A DNA stretch of 64,000 nucleotides from Solwaraspora sp. WMMD406 (GCF_029626025.1 NZ_JARUBF010000001.1:6356001-6420000), one strand, 5' to 3'; numbered from the stretch's first letter, positions 41,844-50,272 are shown. Made by a program: numbers and translations. The notes: a model not told the origin generated them from the sequence alone.

Positions 41844-42381
41844 CGACTAGCCCACACCGGCTGCCGTTGCAATGGTTGAGCTGATAGACCGCATCACAGT
41901 GGTATCCAGAAGACTTGCCGTTGAGGCACAGTTGCTGGTTTTCTATAGCTGCACCGACGCCGTTGACCGCCCGATTACTGCCATTAGCGGTGAAGTGATT
42001 CGGGAAACTGTGGCCATTAAGCCGGTGAATCAGGTTGTAGACCTGCACCTGTCGCGGTTCGGTAAGCTTGACCAGCTCGTGTGCAAGCAGTTCTCCGTTA
42101 ACCGGGTCGAAGATCAGCAAGTGTTGGACGTTGTGCTCGGTGTCGTCGGCCGTGACAGCCACACCGGTCCGACCAGCGCGGTCGACAACCTCGCCACGCC
42201 AGTGCAGACCGGGCGTGTCGGCGAGGATGCGTCACGCTCCCCCGTGGGCTTCATACGGTCTCCTGACTGACGGGCTGATGCGGTCTCCCTTACTTGTGTA
42301 CAGACTCGCGTGAGTGTTACCGCCAAGGACACGACGATCAGCAGCCGGGCGGGGGGAAGGCGTGACTGCCCGGTGTCACCG

Positions 42382-43110
42382 TCAGCGGCGGCGGTGGGCG
42401 GCGCCGTCGAGGCGGTGGCGGGCGATGGTGAACAGTTCGGTGATCTCGGCCGGTAACCGGGCTGCGGTCTCCCGGTACAGATGCCGGCGGGCCGCCGCCG
42501 GCAGGCCGGTGAGCACAAAGTCGTCCAGCCCGGTCACCAGACACAACCCGCCCAGCCGCGCCTCAAACGCCGGCAACGGTTCACCGCGCTGTAGGCGTAC
42601 GGTCAGGCGGGCCCAGGCCCAGGCGGCCCGGTTCATGTCGGTCGGCACATGGACCACGGCGGTGGTCAGCAGCCGGCGGCGTACCGTCCGGGGCCGGACC
42701 ACGCCCGCCGCGGTCAGCCGCCGCGCGACCTGGCCGTGGGCCCGCGACGCCAGCAACGCCAACCACGTCCCGACCCGCCGGTGCCTCGGCTCCGCGTCCA
42801 GCCAGCGCAGGATCCAGCCGCCGAGCGCGTCCACCGGCACGTGCCGCGCGGCCAGCCACAACCGGCCGTCGTGCACCCGTAACGCGCCCGCGTCGACCAG
42901 GTCGGCCAGCAGAGCGGCGGCCAGACCGTACCCGACCGGCCCGGCCGGCAGACGCGGCCGCCCCGTCACATCATCGGCCGCCAACAGGAAGAACTCGTCC
43001 GCCAGCAGCGGCGACCGGCCCCGTACCGCCGCAGCCGGCACCGGCACCCCACCACCGGAAGCGACAGCGGCCGTGGCGGCGGCGGTGGCCTGGGTGCGGT
43101 AGACCGTCAT
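42382..43110 (-). CDS. GPP34 (GOLPH3-like) family protein
   Basis: The protein has 242 residues. LLADEFFLLAADDVTGRPRL is the GPP34 N-terminus, followed by VGYGLAAALLADLVDAGALR, ILRWLDAEPRHRRVGTWLAL and LTAAGVVRPRTVRRRLLTTA. Eukaryotic GOLPH3 binds phosphatidylinositol-4-phosphate; the role of actinobacterial members is unknown. Its start overlaps the upstream small gene by four bases. A truncated copy lies 3.3 kb away. It belongs to a cluster with a zinc-ribbon membrane protein and a DivIVA-domain gene. Confidence 0.87.
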   Translation of the reverse strand: MTVYRTQATAAATAAVASGGGVPVPAAAVRGRSPLLADEFFLLAADDVTGRPRLPAGPVGYGLAAALLADLVDAGALRVHDGRLWLAARHVPVDALGGWILRWLDAEPRHRRVGTWLALLASRAHGQVARRLTAAGVVRPRTVRRRLLTTAVVHVPTDMNRAAWAWARLTVRLQRGEPLPAFEARLGGLCLVTGLDDFVLTGLPAAARRHLYRETAARLPAEITELFTIARHRLDGAAHRRR

Positions 43111-43364
43111 GCCGGCCCCCGCCGCCGCGCCCAGGCGATGAACCGCGCGTACGTCTGCTCCGGAGTCAGGCCGGGCAGGTCACGGGCGGCTTCGGCGGCG
43201 AGCTCGGCCACGTACATGCAGCGGCCGATCCGGTCGAAGCTCGCCAGCAGCTCCGCGCGGGCCGGCTCGCACGGCCACGGCCGGCGGCAGGCCCGGCACC
43301 GCCACGACGGACGCCACGCCACATGCCCGACCCGGCCGACCACGGCCACCACCCGCGCGGTCAC
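43107..43364 (-). CDS. Small Cys-containing hypothetical protein
   Basis: The protein has 85 residues: TARVVAVVGRVGHVAWRPSW, then RCRACRRPWPCEPARAELLA and LPGLTPEQTYARFIAWARRR. A CxxCxxxWPC zinc-ribbon-like knuckle is followed by a helical part. The GTG at 43364 overlaps the stop of the upstream gene (GTGA), and the stop overlaps the GPP34 start. I do not recognise a named family; it seems a fixed partner of GPP34 here. Confidence 0.7.
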   Translation of the reverse strand: MTARVVAVVGRVGHVAWRPSWRCRACRRPWPCEPARAELLASFDRIGRCMYVAELAAEAARDLPGLTPEQTYARFIAWARRRGPA

Positions 43365-43621
43365 CGGCCGGCCCGCCGCCGGGACCGGCCGGGCCACGCC
43401 CAGGTCCGCCGCAGGGTCACGGTCCGCGCCGGCTGCGGCGCCCACCGACGCCCGGCCGCCTCGACCTGCGCGGGCAGCAGCCCGCCGGTCGGACACGCCG
43501 GGCAGGTCAGGGTACGGCCGCAGCCGGGACACCAGCGGTGCCGATGCCGACACAAACTGAACCCGACGACCGCGCCGACCAGCAGCGCGATCGCGGCGGC
43601 GAGCACCACATCCAGCATCAA
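43361..43621 (-). CDS. Membrane-anchored zinc-ribbon protein
   Basis: The protein has 86 residues: one N-terminal membrane helix (LDVVLAAAIALLVGAVVGFS), then CRHRHRWCPGCGRTLTCPAC, a CxxC...CxxC zinc ribbon, and an Arg-rich tail. It overlaps the next gene by four bases. It lies between a DivIVA-domain gene and GPP34. The function is unknown. Confidence 0.7.
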   Translation of the reverse strand: MMLDVVLAAAIALLVGAVVGFSLCRHRHRWCPGCGRTLTCPACPTGGLLPAQVEAAGRRWAPQPARTVTLRRTWAWPGRSRRRAGR

Positions 43622-44064
43622 CGTACCCCTCTCCCTACATCGTCCACTGTGTTTACCGGCCGGCGGGTCCGGTCGACCCCGATCAGGCCGGCATCCCGGC
43701 CTGGAACTGCCGCGACTGCCAGTCCCGCAACGCCTGCTTGATCCGCACGTTCTCGTCCCGGGCGGCCGCCAACTCGGCCCGCACCGCCGCCAACTCGTCG
43801 GCGACCAGGTGCAGGAAGGCGCGTACCTCGATCGGGTCGCAACCGCGCCGGGTGCGGACCGGGAACCGGCGGTCGCGGACCAGCCCTGGGCTGATCGACG
43901 GCCGCACCACGCTGGCGCCGTAGTAGAGGTGGGTGGCGGCGTTGCCGCCGTGCCGGGCCGGCGGACGCGACCCGCCGCCGCCAGCAGCAGCGGCGGGAGG
44001 CCGGGCGGCTGGCCGGGTCTGGTTGGCGAGGCTGGCGAGCAGCCGGGCCTGCCGCCGGGTACGC

Positions 44065-45422
44065 CAGGGCTATTGCGTAGTCGGGTAACTCCTGGTCACG
44101 GCGTCGATGAGGTCTGTAGAACGGCGGTTCGCTCGTCGGGTGGCGCGGGCGATGTTGGGTTCGCCGTTGCTGCGGTGGTAGCCGACCGCGGTGTTACGGA
44201 GTGTGGCGAAGACGGCGGGTCCGTTTCCGGTCCGGGCGTGATGGGCATCCTCACGTAACGTGACATCGCGGACGTAGTGCAGGCGGTTCTCGATATGCCA
44301 CTCCGCCCGGGCCCAGGTGCCGAGGTCGGCGGGTCGGGCCTGTCCAGCGGGCAGGGACACCGTCAGGTACGCCGTTTCGCGGCTGGTCCTGCCCTTCACC
44401 GTGCGGGTACGGGTGATCCGGACGGCCTGCTGGGCGTAGGGGAAGCCGAGCCCGCCGGGGGTCGCCACGGTGACAGCTTTGACGGTGCGGGTCTCCGTGC
44501 GGCCGTGTCCGGTGTCCCGGGTCCGGGCTCCAACCGGGACCTGCGCCCAGGGAACAGCTTTGAGCTGGGCGAACGTGGTCGGCCGGTTGGCTTTGACCGT
44601 GACCATCAGATGTCCGCCGGCGGCGGCCAGGTACTCGGCGTGTCCGGTCTGGGCGTGCAGGGCGTCCGCGACGACCAGGACGTCGGTCAGCGATCCCAGC
44701 TGGGCGGCGACCAGGCGCAGCAGGGGCGTGAACGCCGGGATCTCATTCGACTTCGCGGCGATCTGGACCTGGGCGAGCACGACGCCGGTGCTGGTGTCGT
44801 AGGCCGACAGCAGATGGATCTGACGTCCGTCGGCGAGTCGGGCGCCGCGTACGACCTTGCCGTCGACGGCGATGACGAGGCGCCACCGCCGCCCGCTGCG
44901 GGTGACGGGTGTCGTGCGTGCCAGTAGCCAGCTGGCCAGCACCGTCGACAGGGCCTGCGCGTCGACGCGGATCAACAGCCGCCACACCGTGGTCGCGGCG
45001 GGAACCCGGTCGGTGAAGCCGAGCCTCGCCCACGCGGTGCGGTCCAGGTCCCGTACCCAGTCGGCGATCGCGGCGAAGGTACATGCCCCGGCCAGTACCG
45101 CGCACACCGCGACGGCGAGCACGCTGACCAGGGGGTAGCGGCGGCCACGCGGATCACGCGGATCGGGTACCGCCCTCAACGCGGCGAACAGGCCGTGATG
45201 CTCGCTGTCGGTGACCGCCGCCGGTGGTGGCGTATCGGTGGGTCGGTGCGGAAGCAGAATCTCGGTGGGTGATGATGGCATCGGCGGGTGCGGTCCTTCT
45301 CGTGATCATGTGGCTTCGCAACTTCATGATCACCAACGGGCCGCGCCCGTCCTGCATAGACCCCCGAATTCCTCCCGAACTCCCAGCTCAGCCAGCCCTC
45401 AACCGACTACGCAACAGCCCTG
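44065..45422 (-). mobile_element. ISAs1-family insertion sequence, 1,358 bp
   Basis: Terminal inverted repeats read CAGGGCTRTTGCGTAGTCGG at both ends (one mismatch). A 10-bp target duplication, CCGGGTACGC, lies at 44055-44064 and 45423-45432. One transposase gene fills it; its stop codon lies inside the left repeat. Confidence 0.92.
44070..45281 (-). CDS. ISAs1-family transposase
   Basis: The transposase has 403 residues. The N-terminal DDE_Tnp_1-associated region (LFAALRAVPDPRDPRGRRYP) is followed by VIAVDGKVVRGARLADGRQI (first Asp), DVLVVADALHAQTGHAEYLA (second Asp) and EWHIENRLHYVRDVTLREDA (Glu). It appears intact. Confidence 0.92.
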   Translation of the reverse strand: MPSSPTEILLPHRPTDTPPPAAVTDSEHHGLFAALRAVPDPRDPRGRRYPLVSVLAVAVCAVLAGACTFAAIADWVRDLDRTAWARLGFTDRVPAATTVWRLLIRVDAQALSTVLASWLLARTTPVTRSGRRWRLVIAVDGKVVRGARLADGRQIHLLSAYDTSTGVVLAQVQIAAKSNEIPAFTPLLRLVAAQLGSLTDVLVVADALHAQTGHAEYLAAAGGHLMVTVKANRPTTFAQLKAVPWAQVPVGARTRDTGHGRTETRTVKAVTVATPGGLGFPYAQQAVRITRTRTVKGRTSRETAYLTVSLPAGQARPADLGTWARAEWHIENRLHYVRDVTLREDAHHARTGNGPAVFATLRNTAVGYHRSNGEPNIARATRRANRRSTDLIDAVTRSYPTTQ

Positions 45423-45535
45423 CCGGGTACGCCGAGGGAACAGGACACGGTCGAGGAGTCTGCGCACGGGTGGGACCGCCCTTTCGAAGGTCACGGGATC
45501 GCCGCTACATCGCGGTTCGGTGGGGAAGGTGGGAT

Positions 45536-45578
45536 GGGCGGCCCGACCCCGAACGGGGGCGCGGAGGTCGGGCCGCCC
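45536..45578. terminator. Strong GC hairpin
   Basis: GGGCGGCCCGACC (45536-45548) pairs perfectly with GGTCGGGCCGCCC (45566-45578) around a 17-nt loop, 5' of the DivIVA gene. It may be a factor-independent-like terminator for transcription from either side. Confidence 0.55.
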
Positions 45579-45851
45579 GCCCTGCGCACGCAGCCACAAA
45601 CGGCAGTACGCCCACAGGGCCGCTGGTACGGGCGTCCGGCGGCTCACGTTCCGCCGTACGCCCACAATCGGGAGCACTCCTGGGTTGCGTGCAGTGGCCG
45701 ACGGTGCCGCGTGCACCGGCTCGGCCGGGGGCGTCGATGGGGGTCGCCGAGGCAGCGCCGACCGTCGAAGGAGCAGCTGAGCGCCGCTCCACGGGATCGA
45801 CGCCACCCCGGCGGGTCTCCCGCAAAGGCCGAGCTGGGGCACGATTTCGGC

Positions 45852-45925
45852 ATGCCCGCACGTCAGTTCGAGCCGCACTACCGGCGGATCATGGCCGACA
45901 TCCGGGAGCGCATCCTCCGGCACGA
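45852..45925 (+). pseudogene. N-terminal fragment of a GntR regulator
   Basis: From ATG 45852 the reading PARQFEPHYRRIMADIRERI is the usual first helix of GntR regulators. After RERIL it becomes unrelated, so only about 24 codons survive. Confidence 0.35.
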
Positions 45926-46034
45926 CCGGGACCTCGTCGTCGGGCAACCGGGGCGGCACGCACCGCTTCCAGCATCACAACCCCTTTCCGGGTACGTCCA
46001 CTGTGTTGGCCGATCGGCCTGGGCTTCTTCGCGG

Positions 46035-46078
46035 GGCCTGCCGCCGCCGGTCACGGGGGCTTCCGGCGGCGGCAGGCC
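46035..46078. terminator. Very stable hairpin upstream of module copy 1
   Basis: GGCCTGCCGCCGCCGG (46035-46050) pairs perfectly over 16 bp with CCGGCGGCGGCAGGCC (46063-46078), loop 12 nt. Related but imperfect CCGCCGCCGG/CCGGCGGCGG sequences also precede copies 2 (51221-51255) and 3 (58308-58352). Confidence 0.6.
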
Positions 46079-46196
46079 GCGTCGGGGTCCGGCAACTTCA
46101 GCGGTACGGCGTCCGTGCCGAACCCCGCACACACCGTGGCCGATGGCTGACCGGCTGCGGTAGGCGTCCCGCCCGGGACGGGGCGACGCTCCCCCA

Positions 46197-46645
46197 CTAC
46201 TGGAAGGGATGCTTCCCGTTGCGGGAACCATCCCCTGCCTCCCCTCTTGACAATTCTCCGTTGACGTATTCCCTGGCAGGGGCAGCGAATTGCTCGACGC
46301 AGATGGTTGATGGCGGCATTCACCGGGTGGGATACTGTCCAAAATCGATTACTGCCACAGGCAGTTCGCGCCACCGCGCATCAATCGTGCGCCACACTTC
46401 GGGGGTGTCATGCAGAACCATCCACTCACCGCAGCACGCGAACGCCTGGGCCTGACCCGCCGGCAACTCGCCGACGCCGTCAACAAGATCCTCTACCCCG
46501 ACCCCGGACAAGCAGCCCACAGCGCCTTCACCGCCAACTACCTGGGCAAACTCGAAAACGGCAAGATCCGCTACCCCGCCGAGGACTACCGCACCGCCCT
46601 ACGCATCGCCCTCAACGCCGACACCGACGACGAACTCGGATTCCG
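46197..46645 (+). repeat. Conserved promoter/HTH module, copy 1
   Basis: This is the first of three direct repeats of about 449 bp. It begins CTACTGGAAGGGATGC and contains a nested hairpin (46206-46234), TTGACA, a GGGATACT element and the first 79 codons of an XRE protein, ending GAACTCGGATTCCG. Beyond 46645 it diverges completely from copies 2 and 3. The upstream part differs from the others at scattered bases; the coding part is nearly identical. Confidence 0.92.
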
Positions 46646-47732
46646 CCGTCGGGATATCAGCATGCGAACGAAAGGCATGCTCGCCGTTCGATCAAATCGA
46701 TACGAGTCCCCGGCAACAGGGCTGAGTCCCGCCGCCGCTGCTCCGTTGACGTCCGACGCCATCCCGTTGATGTCGTTGCTCGGCCCGCAGGTCGTCGACG
46801 AGTTGCCGCGTCAAGTCAGCCAGGAACACATCACCCAGGTTCTGGAAGCAGCGGAGATCTTCGAGCAGTGGGACAACGCGCACGGTGGCGCGCTGGTCCG
46901 GGAGATCGCCGACGACAAGCTGCACCGCATGTCCCGGCTGCTGGAGGTGAGCTGCCCGGCGCACCTGCGACCCGCGCTACACAAGGCGCTGGCTCAGTTG
47001 GCGGGGGTCGTGGCGTTCATGCTCTTCGACGCGTACCACCACGAGGCGGCCCGGCATCGGTTCACGTTCGCCCTGCGCTGCGCCAGCATCGGCGGCGACT
47101 GGCACCAGCGCGCGATGTTGCTGTCCAGCCTGGCCCGGCAGGCGGTGTGGTGCGGTCAGCCCGACGACGGGCTCACCCACATCGAAATGGCCCTGGTCCG
47201 CGCCGACTGGCTCACCGCCTCCGAGCGCGCCATGCTCCACACCGTACGAGCACGGGCACTCGCCAAGCTTGGGCCGGGCAGAGCACAGGAGGCGCTGGCC
47301 GCCGTCGGGGCCGCCGACGAAGCGTTCGCGCACGCCGCGCCAGCGGAGGACCCGCCGTGGATGTGCTTCTACGACGATGCCCAGCACCACGGCGACACCG
47401 CCCACGCACTGTTCGACGTGGCCCTGCACACCAGACTCGATACGGAGTCGGCCGACCGGTTCGCCTACTCGGTGGAGCATCACCTCCCGGCGTACCTGCG
47501 GTCCAGGGCGATCTCCCGGATCAAGCTCGCGTCCCTCACGATGGTGCAAGGTGACCCGCTGGAGGCCGTGACGATCGGCAACCTGGCCCTCGACGACGCC
47601 GGGCCGGTCCGGTCGCTGCGCGCCGCCGACGACCTACGGGAGCTGCACCGGATGGCCGGGCAGCACGGCAAGCTCACGGAAGTAGAGGAGCTGCGCGCCC
47701 GGATCCGGGAGACGGTCGGAGCCGTCGCATGA
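46410..47732 (+). CDS. HTH-TPR regulator 1 (invariant HTH, variable C-terminus)
   Basis: The protein has 440 residues. Residues 1-79 form an XRE-type HTH (ARERLGLTRRQLADAVNKIL, then FTANYLGKLENGKIRYPAED). They are identical to the HTH in the genes at 51481 and 58576. The rest (about 95-440) is an alpha-helical TPR-like sensor region with ALAQLAGVVAFMLFDAYHHE, then HQRAMLLSSLARQAVWCGQP and AVGAADEAFAHAAPAEDPPW. Its stop overlaps the start of the phosphotransferase gene by four bases. It probably regulates its own operon in response to a ligand or peptide; that is inference. Confidence 0.85.
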   Translation: MQNHPLTAARERLGLTRRQLADAVNKILYPDPGQAAHSAFTANYLGKLENGKIRYPAEDYRTALRIALNADTDDELGFRRRDISMRTKGMLAVRSNRYESPATGLSPAAAAPLTSDAIPLMSLLGPQVVDELPRQVSQEHITQVLEAAEIFEQWDNAHGGALVREIADDKLHRMSRLLEVSCPAHLRPALHKALAQLAGVVAFMLFDAYHHEAARHRFTFALRCASIGGDWHQRAMLLSSLARQAVWCGQPDDGLTHIEMALVRADWLTASERAMLHTVRARALAKLGPGRAQEALAAVGAADEAFAHAAPAEDPPWMCFYDDAQHHGDTAHALFDVALHTRLDTESADRFAYSVEHHLPAYLRSRAISRIKLASLTMVQGDPLEAVTIGNLALDDAGPVRSLRAADDLRELHRMAGQHGKLTEVEELRARIRETVGAVA

Positions 47733-48604
47733 CGGATCCGCAGGAAGCGCTGCTGCTCGCCTGCCAACAGGTCGGGGTCGACGCGACCGGCGCTGAGCTG
47801 ATCCGATCTGCGGAGAACGTCATCTACCGCCTGCCCGGCGGCGTTGTCGCCCGCGTCAGCCGCGACGGGCAGCTTGCCACCGCAGGCAAGGAAGTACGGG
47901 TGTCCCGTTGGCTCAACGAATCCGGGATACCGGCTGTCCGCGCGATCGACGATTTGCCGCAACCTGTCGCGGTCGACGAGCGAGCCGTCACCTTCTGGCA
48001 TGAGCTGCCGCCGCATCGGGAAGGCAGCATCGGCCAGCTCGCCCAGGTGCTCCAACAGCTGCACCGCCTGCAGCCCCCGGCAAGTCTCGACCTGCCACCG
48101 CTGGCACCGTTCGTACGCCTGGAGCAGCGCATCGCCGAGGCGACCGTGTTCTCAGCCGATGACCGCGCCTGGCTGCTCGATCACCTGCACGGCTTGCAGG
48201 ACCGTTACCGCGAGCTTCCTCCCGGCCTCCCCCACGGTGCCGTGCACGGCGACGCATGGGCCGGCAACATCGTCGACACCGACGCCGGGCCGGTCGTGCT
48301 CGACCTCGAACGATTCGCCTTCGGCCCGCCCGAGTGGGACCTGGTCTCCGTCGCCGTCGACCACCTGACCTTCAGCGCCGAGTACGCACCCGGCTGGACC
48401 GAGTTCTGCCAGCACTACGGCTACGACGTCACCGACTGGCCCGGGTGCTCGGTGCTCCGCGACGCCCGAGAGCTGCGCAAGGTCACCTTCGCCGCCCAAC
48501 TCGCGCGAGGCAACCCAGCCCTACGCGACCAGGCCCACTACCGCCTCGCCTGCATCCGTGGCGAGCACGGCGACCGCCCCTGGGGCTGGACCCCGGTCCC
48601 GTGA
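47729..48604 (+). CDS. Aminoglycoside-phosphotransferase-family kinase 1
   Basis: The protein has 291 residues. The catalytic motif is VHGDAWAGNIVDTDAGPVVL (HGDxxxxN) followed by DLERFAFGPPEWDL, the metal-binding DxE/D. GGVVARVSRDGQLATAGKEV provides the N-lobe. APH-fold kinases phosphorylate small molecules; resistance is not implied. It is translationally coupled to HTH-TPR regulator 1. A second, different APH-type gene follows module copy 3 in the same position. Confidence 0.85.
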   Translation: MTDPQEALLLACQQVGVDATGAELIRSAENVIYRLPGGVVARVSRDGQLATAGKEVRVSRWLNESGIPAVRAIDDLPQPVAVDERAVTFWHELPPHREGSIGQLAQVLQQLHRLQPPASLDLPPLAPFVRLEQRIAEATVFSADDRAWLLDHLHGLQDRYRELPPGLPHGAVHGDAWAGNIVDTDAGPVVLDLERFAFGPPEWDLVSVAVDHLTFSAEYAPGWTEFCQHYGYDVTDWPGCSVLRDARELRKVTFAAQLARGNPALRDQAHYRLACIRGEHGDRPWGWTPVP

Positions 48605-48760
48605 ACGAACCGTCGGCCGCCGAGCGATCACTACACCAACTCGAATCCAGCCTGACGAAGAACTTAACTCTGGCGACCAAGCCCTTGTTGCTGCATGCTG
48701 GTAGCGGAGGAGGTAACACATCGTGGCGGCCGATAGCAAAGCGTAGTGGAAGGAGGTAGC

Positions 48761-49291
48761 ATGGCCCAGCCTCGGCTCGTACCTGCCTTCGAACAGCGAC
48801 CTCAAAGTCTGCCGACCGGCCTCGCAGACGTCCTGTGCGCCCTTCTCGCGAGCGGCCCCGTCACCCGCGCACCCGTCGATCCGGCATGGCCGCTGCATCG
48901 TGCCCTGCTGGAGCTCCGGGAAAAGGCCGCTGCCGCCGGCCTTGCCGATCCACTGGGTGGGGCAGTCACCCGGCCGGATCCGCACGTCGGTGTCAGGGTA
49001 CTAGGTACCGAGCAGGCCCTACGCTCGCTCAAGTCCCAAGGCGTGCTCGTAACGGTCGGTTTCGGCGCGTCAGCGGGCTGGGAGTTGGCCGCAAGTTTCG
49101 CGACCTCTAAACGGCGCGATTTCTTACGTCGGTGTCCAGCTGATGCAGACCTGCTGTTCTGGGCTGCTCAGCGCTGGAACGCATCCCTGTCCGCCGCCGA
49201 GAAGGCTCGGTCAAGGGCTTCTTGGTCGTCGAGGTCCGCAACAGAGTCGGGTGCGAGCCGGCGCCAACCACCGCCAACTCGGTTACGGTAG
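48761..49291 (+). CDS. Hypothetical protein convergent with the Ser/Thr kinase
   Basis: The frame has 176 codons from ATG 48761, with GGAAGGAGG upstream. It reads AQPRLVPAFEQRPQSLPTGL, then VDPAWPLHRALLELREKAAA and VLVTVGFGASAGWELAASFA, then RRDFLRRCPADADLLFWAAQ, which looks protein-like. The last 124 bases overlap the 3' end of the kinase gene on the other strand, and there the product becomes Ser/Arg-rich. I do not recognise it. The strong ribosome site argues that it is real, though its end may have been extended. Confidence 0.55.
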   Translation: MAQPRLVPAFEQRPQSLPTGLADVLCALLASGPVTRAPVDPAWPLHRALLELREKAAAAGLADPLGGAVTRPDPHVGVRVLGTEQALRSLKSQGVLVTVGFGASAGWELAASFATSKRRDFLRRCPADADLLFWAAQRWNASLSAAEKARSRASWSSRSATESGASRRQPPPTRLR

Positions 49292-50271
49292 GAGACCTTC
49301 ACACGGACGCGACCTCGGTTCGGACCGGCCGATAAGGGGATCGTCTCTACCCGGTAGGAGCGAGCTTTCCCGTCGCGGCCTGGCAGTCCAGTACCCTCCC
49401 ATTTGCTAGGCACGTCGCTGCGCGGGCCGCATGGCCTCCAGTCGATGGTCTTGCACTGCTGTAGCCGTTGGAGCGCGTCCATTGCGGAGGCTGGCCGGGA
49501 CGCCGGAGTCTGTGACGTCAGTGCGCGCACCACCCGACGCACCTGCGCGTTGATGTACGGCGGCAACTCCGCGAAGCGGTCTAGAAAAGCGCGCCGGCCG
49601 CGGCCGAGGCGGTCCTCCATCTGCAACGGGTCCAGCTCAGCATATGGGAACGGCCCCGTAAGCATCTCCAGGAGAGTCACGCCGAGGCTGTATACATCCG
49701 ACCGCACGTCAAGGAGACCTGACGTGTACTCCGGTGGCCGATAGAGTAAGGTCCCGCCGTGCGCCTCGCAGGTTCGATCGTCCTCTGACAATGGTGCGGC
49801 AGACCCTAGATCACCGAGGTATGCAGTCTCACGGTTCTGATCGAGCAGGACGTTGCCGGGCTTAACGTCGCGATGCAGGAACCTATGCCTGACGTGAAGG
49901 TGGTCGAGTGCATCAAGAACCTGCCCCGCGAGCAGCAGCGCCTGCCGAACCCCGAAGCGATAGCCGTCTTGCAGGGCACCGTGAACGCTCCCGCCGGGCA
50001 GATAATCCATGACGATCGTCAGGCCGTAGTTGACGTCCGGGTCCGGCTGGGCGTCACGGATCCTGACAACGTGATCATGCTCAACCCGGTCGAGTAGTCT
50101 CGGCTCCCGGTATGCGACGGCGTCCTCCAAGCCGAGCAAGTCAACGGTCTTCTGTACAAGCATCCGCTGCAGCGGCTCATGCCAGACGAGCCGGACCTCG
50201 CCGACCGCACCGCCAGGCAGGGTTCGGAGGAACGAGTAGGACGGCTGGTCGAGCCGATCACCATGGAGCAC
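49168..50271 (-). CDS. Serine/threonine protein kinase
   Basis: The protein has 367 residues from GTG 50271. Kinase motifs are Lys41 (LVQKTVD), Glu56, HRDVKPGN (Asp135), DLG (154-156, in place of DFG), GTLLYRPPEY (activation segment) and DVRSDVYSLGVTLLEMLTG. All catalytic residues are present, so activity is expected. No membrane helix is seen; the C-terminal 90 residues include a basic, beta-rich stretch (YRVETIPLSAGPNRGRVRVK). It starts one base after the upstream RNase H-like gene. It lies between module copies 1 and 2. Confidence 0.88.
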   Translation of the reverse strand: MLHGDRLDQPSYSFLRTLPGGAVGEVRLVWHEPLQRMLVQKTVDLLGLEDAVAYREPRLLDRVEHDHVVRIRDAQPDPDVNYGLTIVMDYLPGGSVHGALQDGYRFGVRQALLLAGQVLDALDHLHVRHRFLHRDVKPGNVLLDQNRETAYLGDLGSAAPLSEDDRTCEAHGGTLLYRPPEYTSGLLDVRSDVYSLGVTLLEMLTGPFPYAELDPLQMEDRLGRGRRAFLDRFAELPPYINAQVRRVVRALTSQTPASRPASAMDALQRLQQCKTIDWRPCGPRSDVPSKWEGTGLPGRDGKARSYRVETIPLSAGPNRGRVRVKVSYRNRVGGGWRRLAPDSVADLDDQEALDRAFSAADRDAFQR

Positions 50272-50272
50272 G

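Larger units (their letters stand above)
40154..42250 (-). pseudogene. CU044-like/trypsin-like composite remnant interrupted by an IS4-type element
   Basis: On the minus strand the 5' part (about 42250-41844) reads GLHWRGEVVDRAGRTGVAVT, then HLLIFDPVNGELLAHELV, like the C-terminus of CU044_5270-family proteins. It then reads QQLCLNGKSSGYHCDAVYQL. After the IS it continues VDNRLAAGGDSGGPWFSNNH, then AYGIHQGY, the Ser motif and C-terminus of an S1 protease. The element sits exactly between RCGLVA and VDNRLAA, with CGACTAGCCC duplicated on both sides. The upstream part of the protease, including catalytic His and Asp, is missing, so the gene was already a fused remnant. Confidence 0.6.
43683..45494 (-). 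pseudogene. DivIVA-domain gene interrupted by an ISAs1-type element
   Basis: The 5' part (GTG 45494 to 45433) reads TFERAVPPVRRLLDRVLFPRR. The rest (44064 to 43683) reads RQARLLASLANQTR, a Pro/Ala/Gly linker, then RRFPVRTRRGCDPIEVRAFL, HLVADELAAVRAELAAARDE and NVRIKQALRDWQS, a DivIVA-like coiled-coil domain. Removing the element and one copy of the 10-bp duplication leaves 444 bases, exactly 148 codons, in one frame. The gene was therefore intact before insertion. A shorter product from an internal GTG (43910) could still carry the DivIVA domain. Confidence 0.82.
45579..46196. other. Non-coding stretch with a gene fragment and a hairpin
   Basis: Apart from a possible GntR N-terminal fragment (45852-45925) and the hairpin at 46035-46078, I see no gene. 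Open frames here are mostly Arg/Pro-rich and not protein-like. Confidence 0.45.

Noticed and set aside
45399-45959. A 186-codon minus-strand frame covering the 5' part of the DivIVA gene
   Set aside because: Only the last part (from GTG 45494) joins in frame with the DivIVA gene across the IS. The upstream part reads through a strong hairpin and is not protein-like.
46307-47554. Alternative long plus-strand frames across the HTH-TPR genes (also at 51348 and 58326)
   Set aside because: They are a second frame of the repeated module with Arg/Pro/His-rich products. The XRE frame has a recognisable HTH and overlaps its enzyme partner correctly.
47729-48604. Calling the two APH-family genes antibiotic-resistance genes
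   Set aside because: The fold motif is shared with many small-molecule kinases, and nothing in sequence or context shows aminoglycoside specificity.
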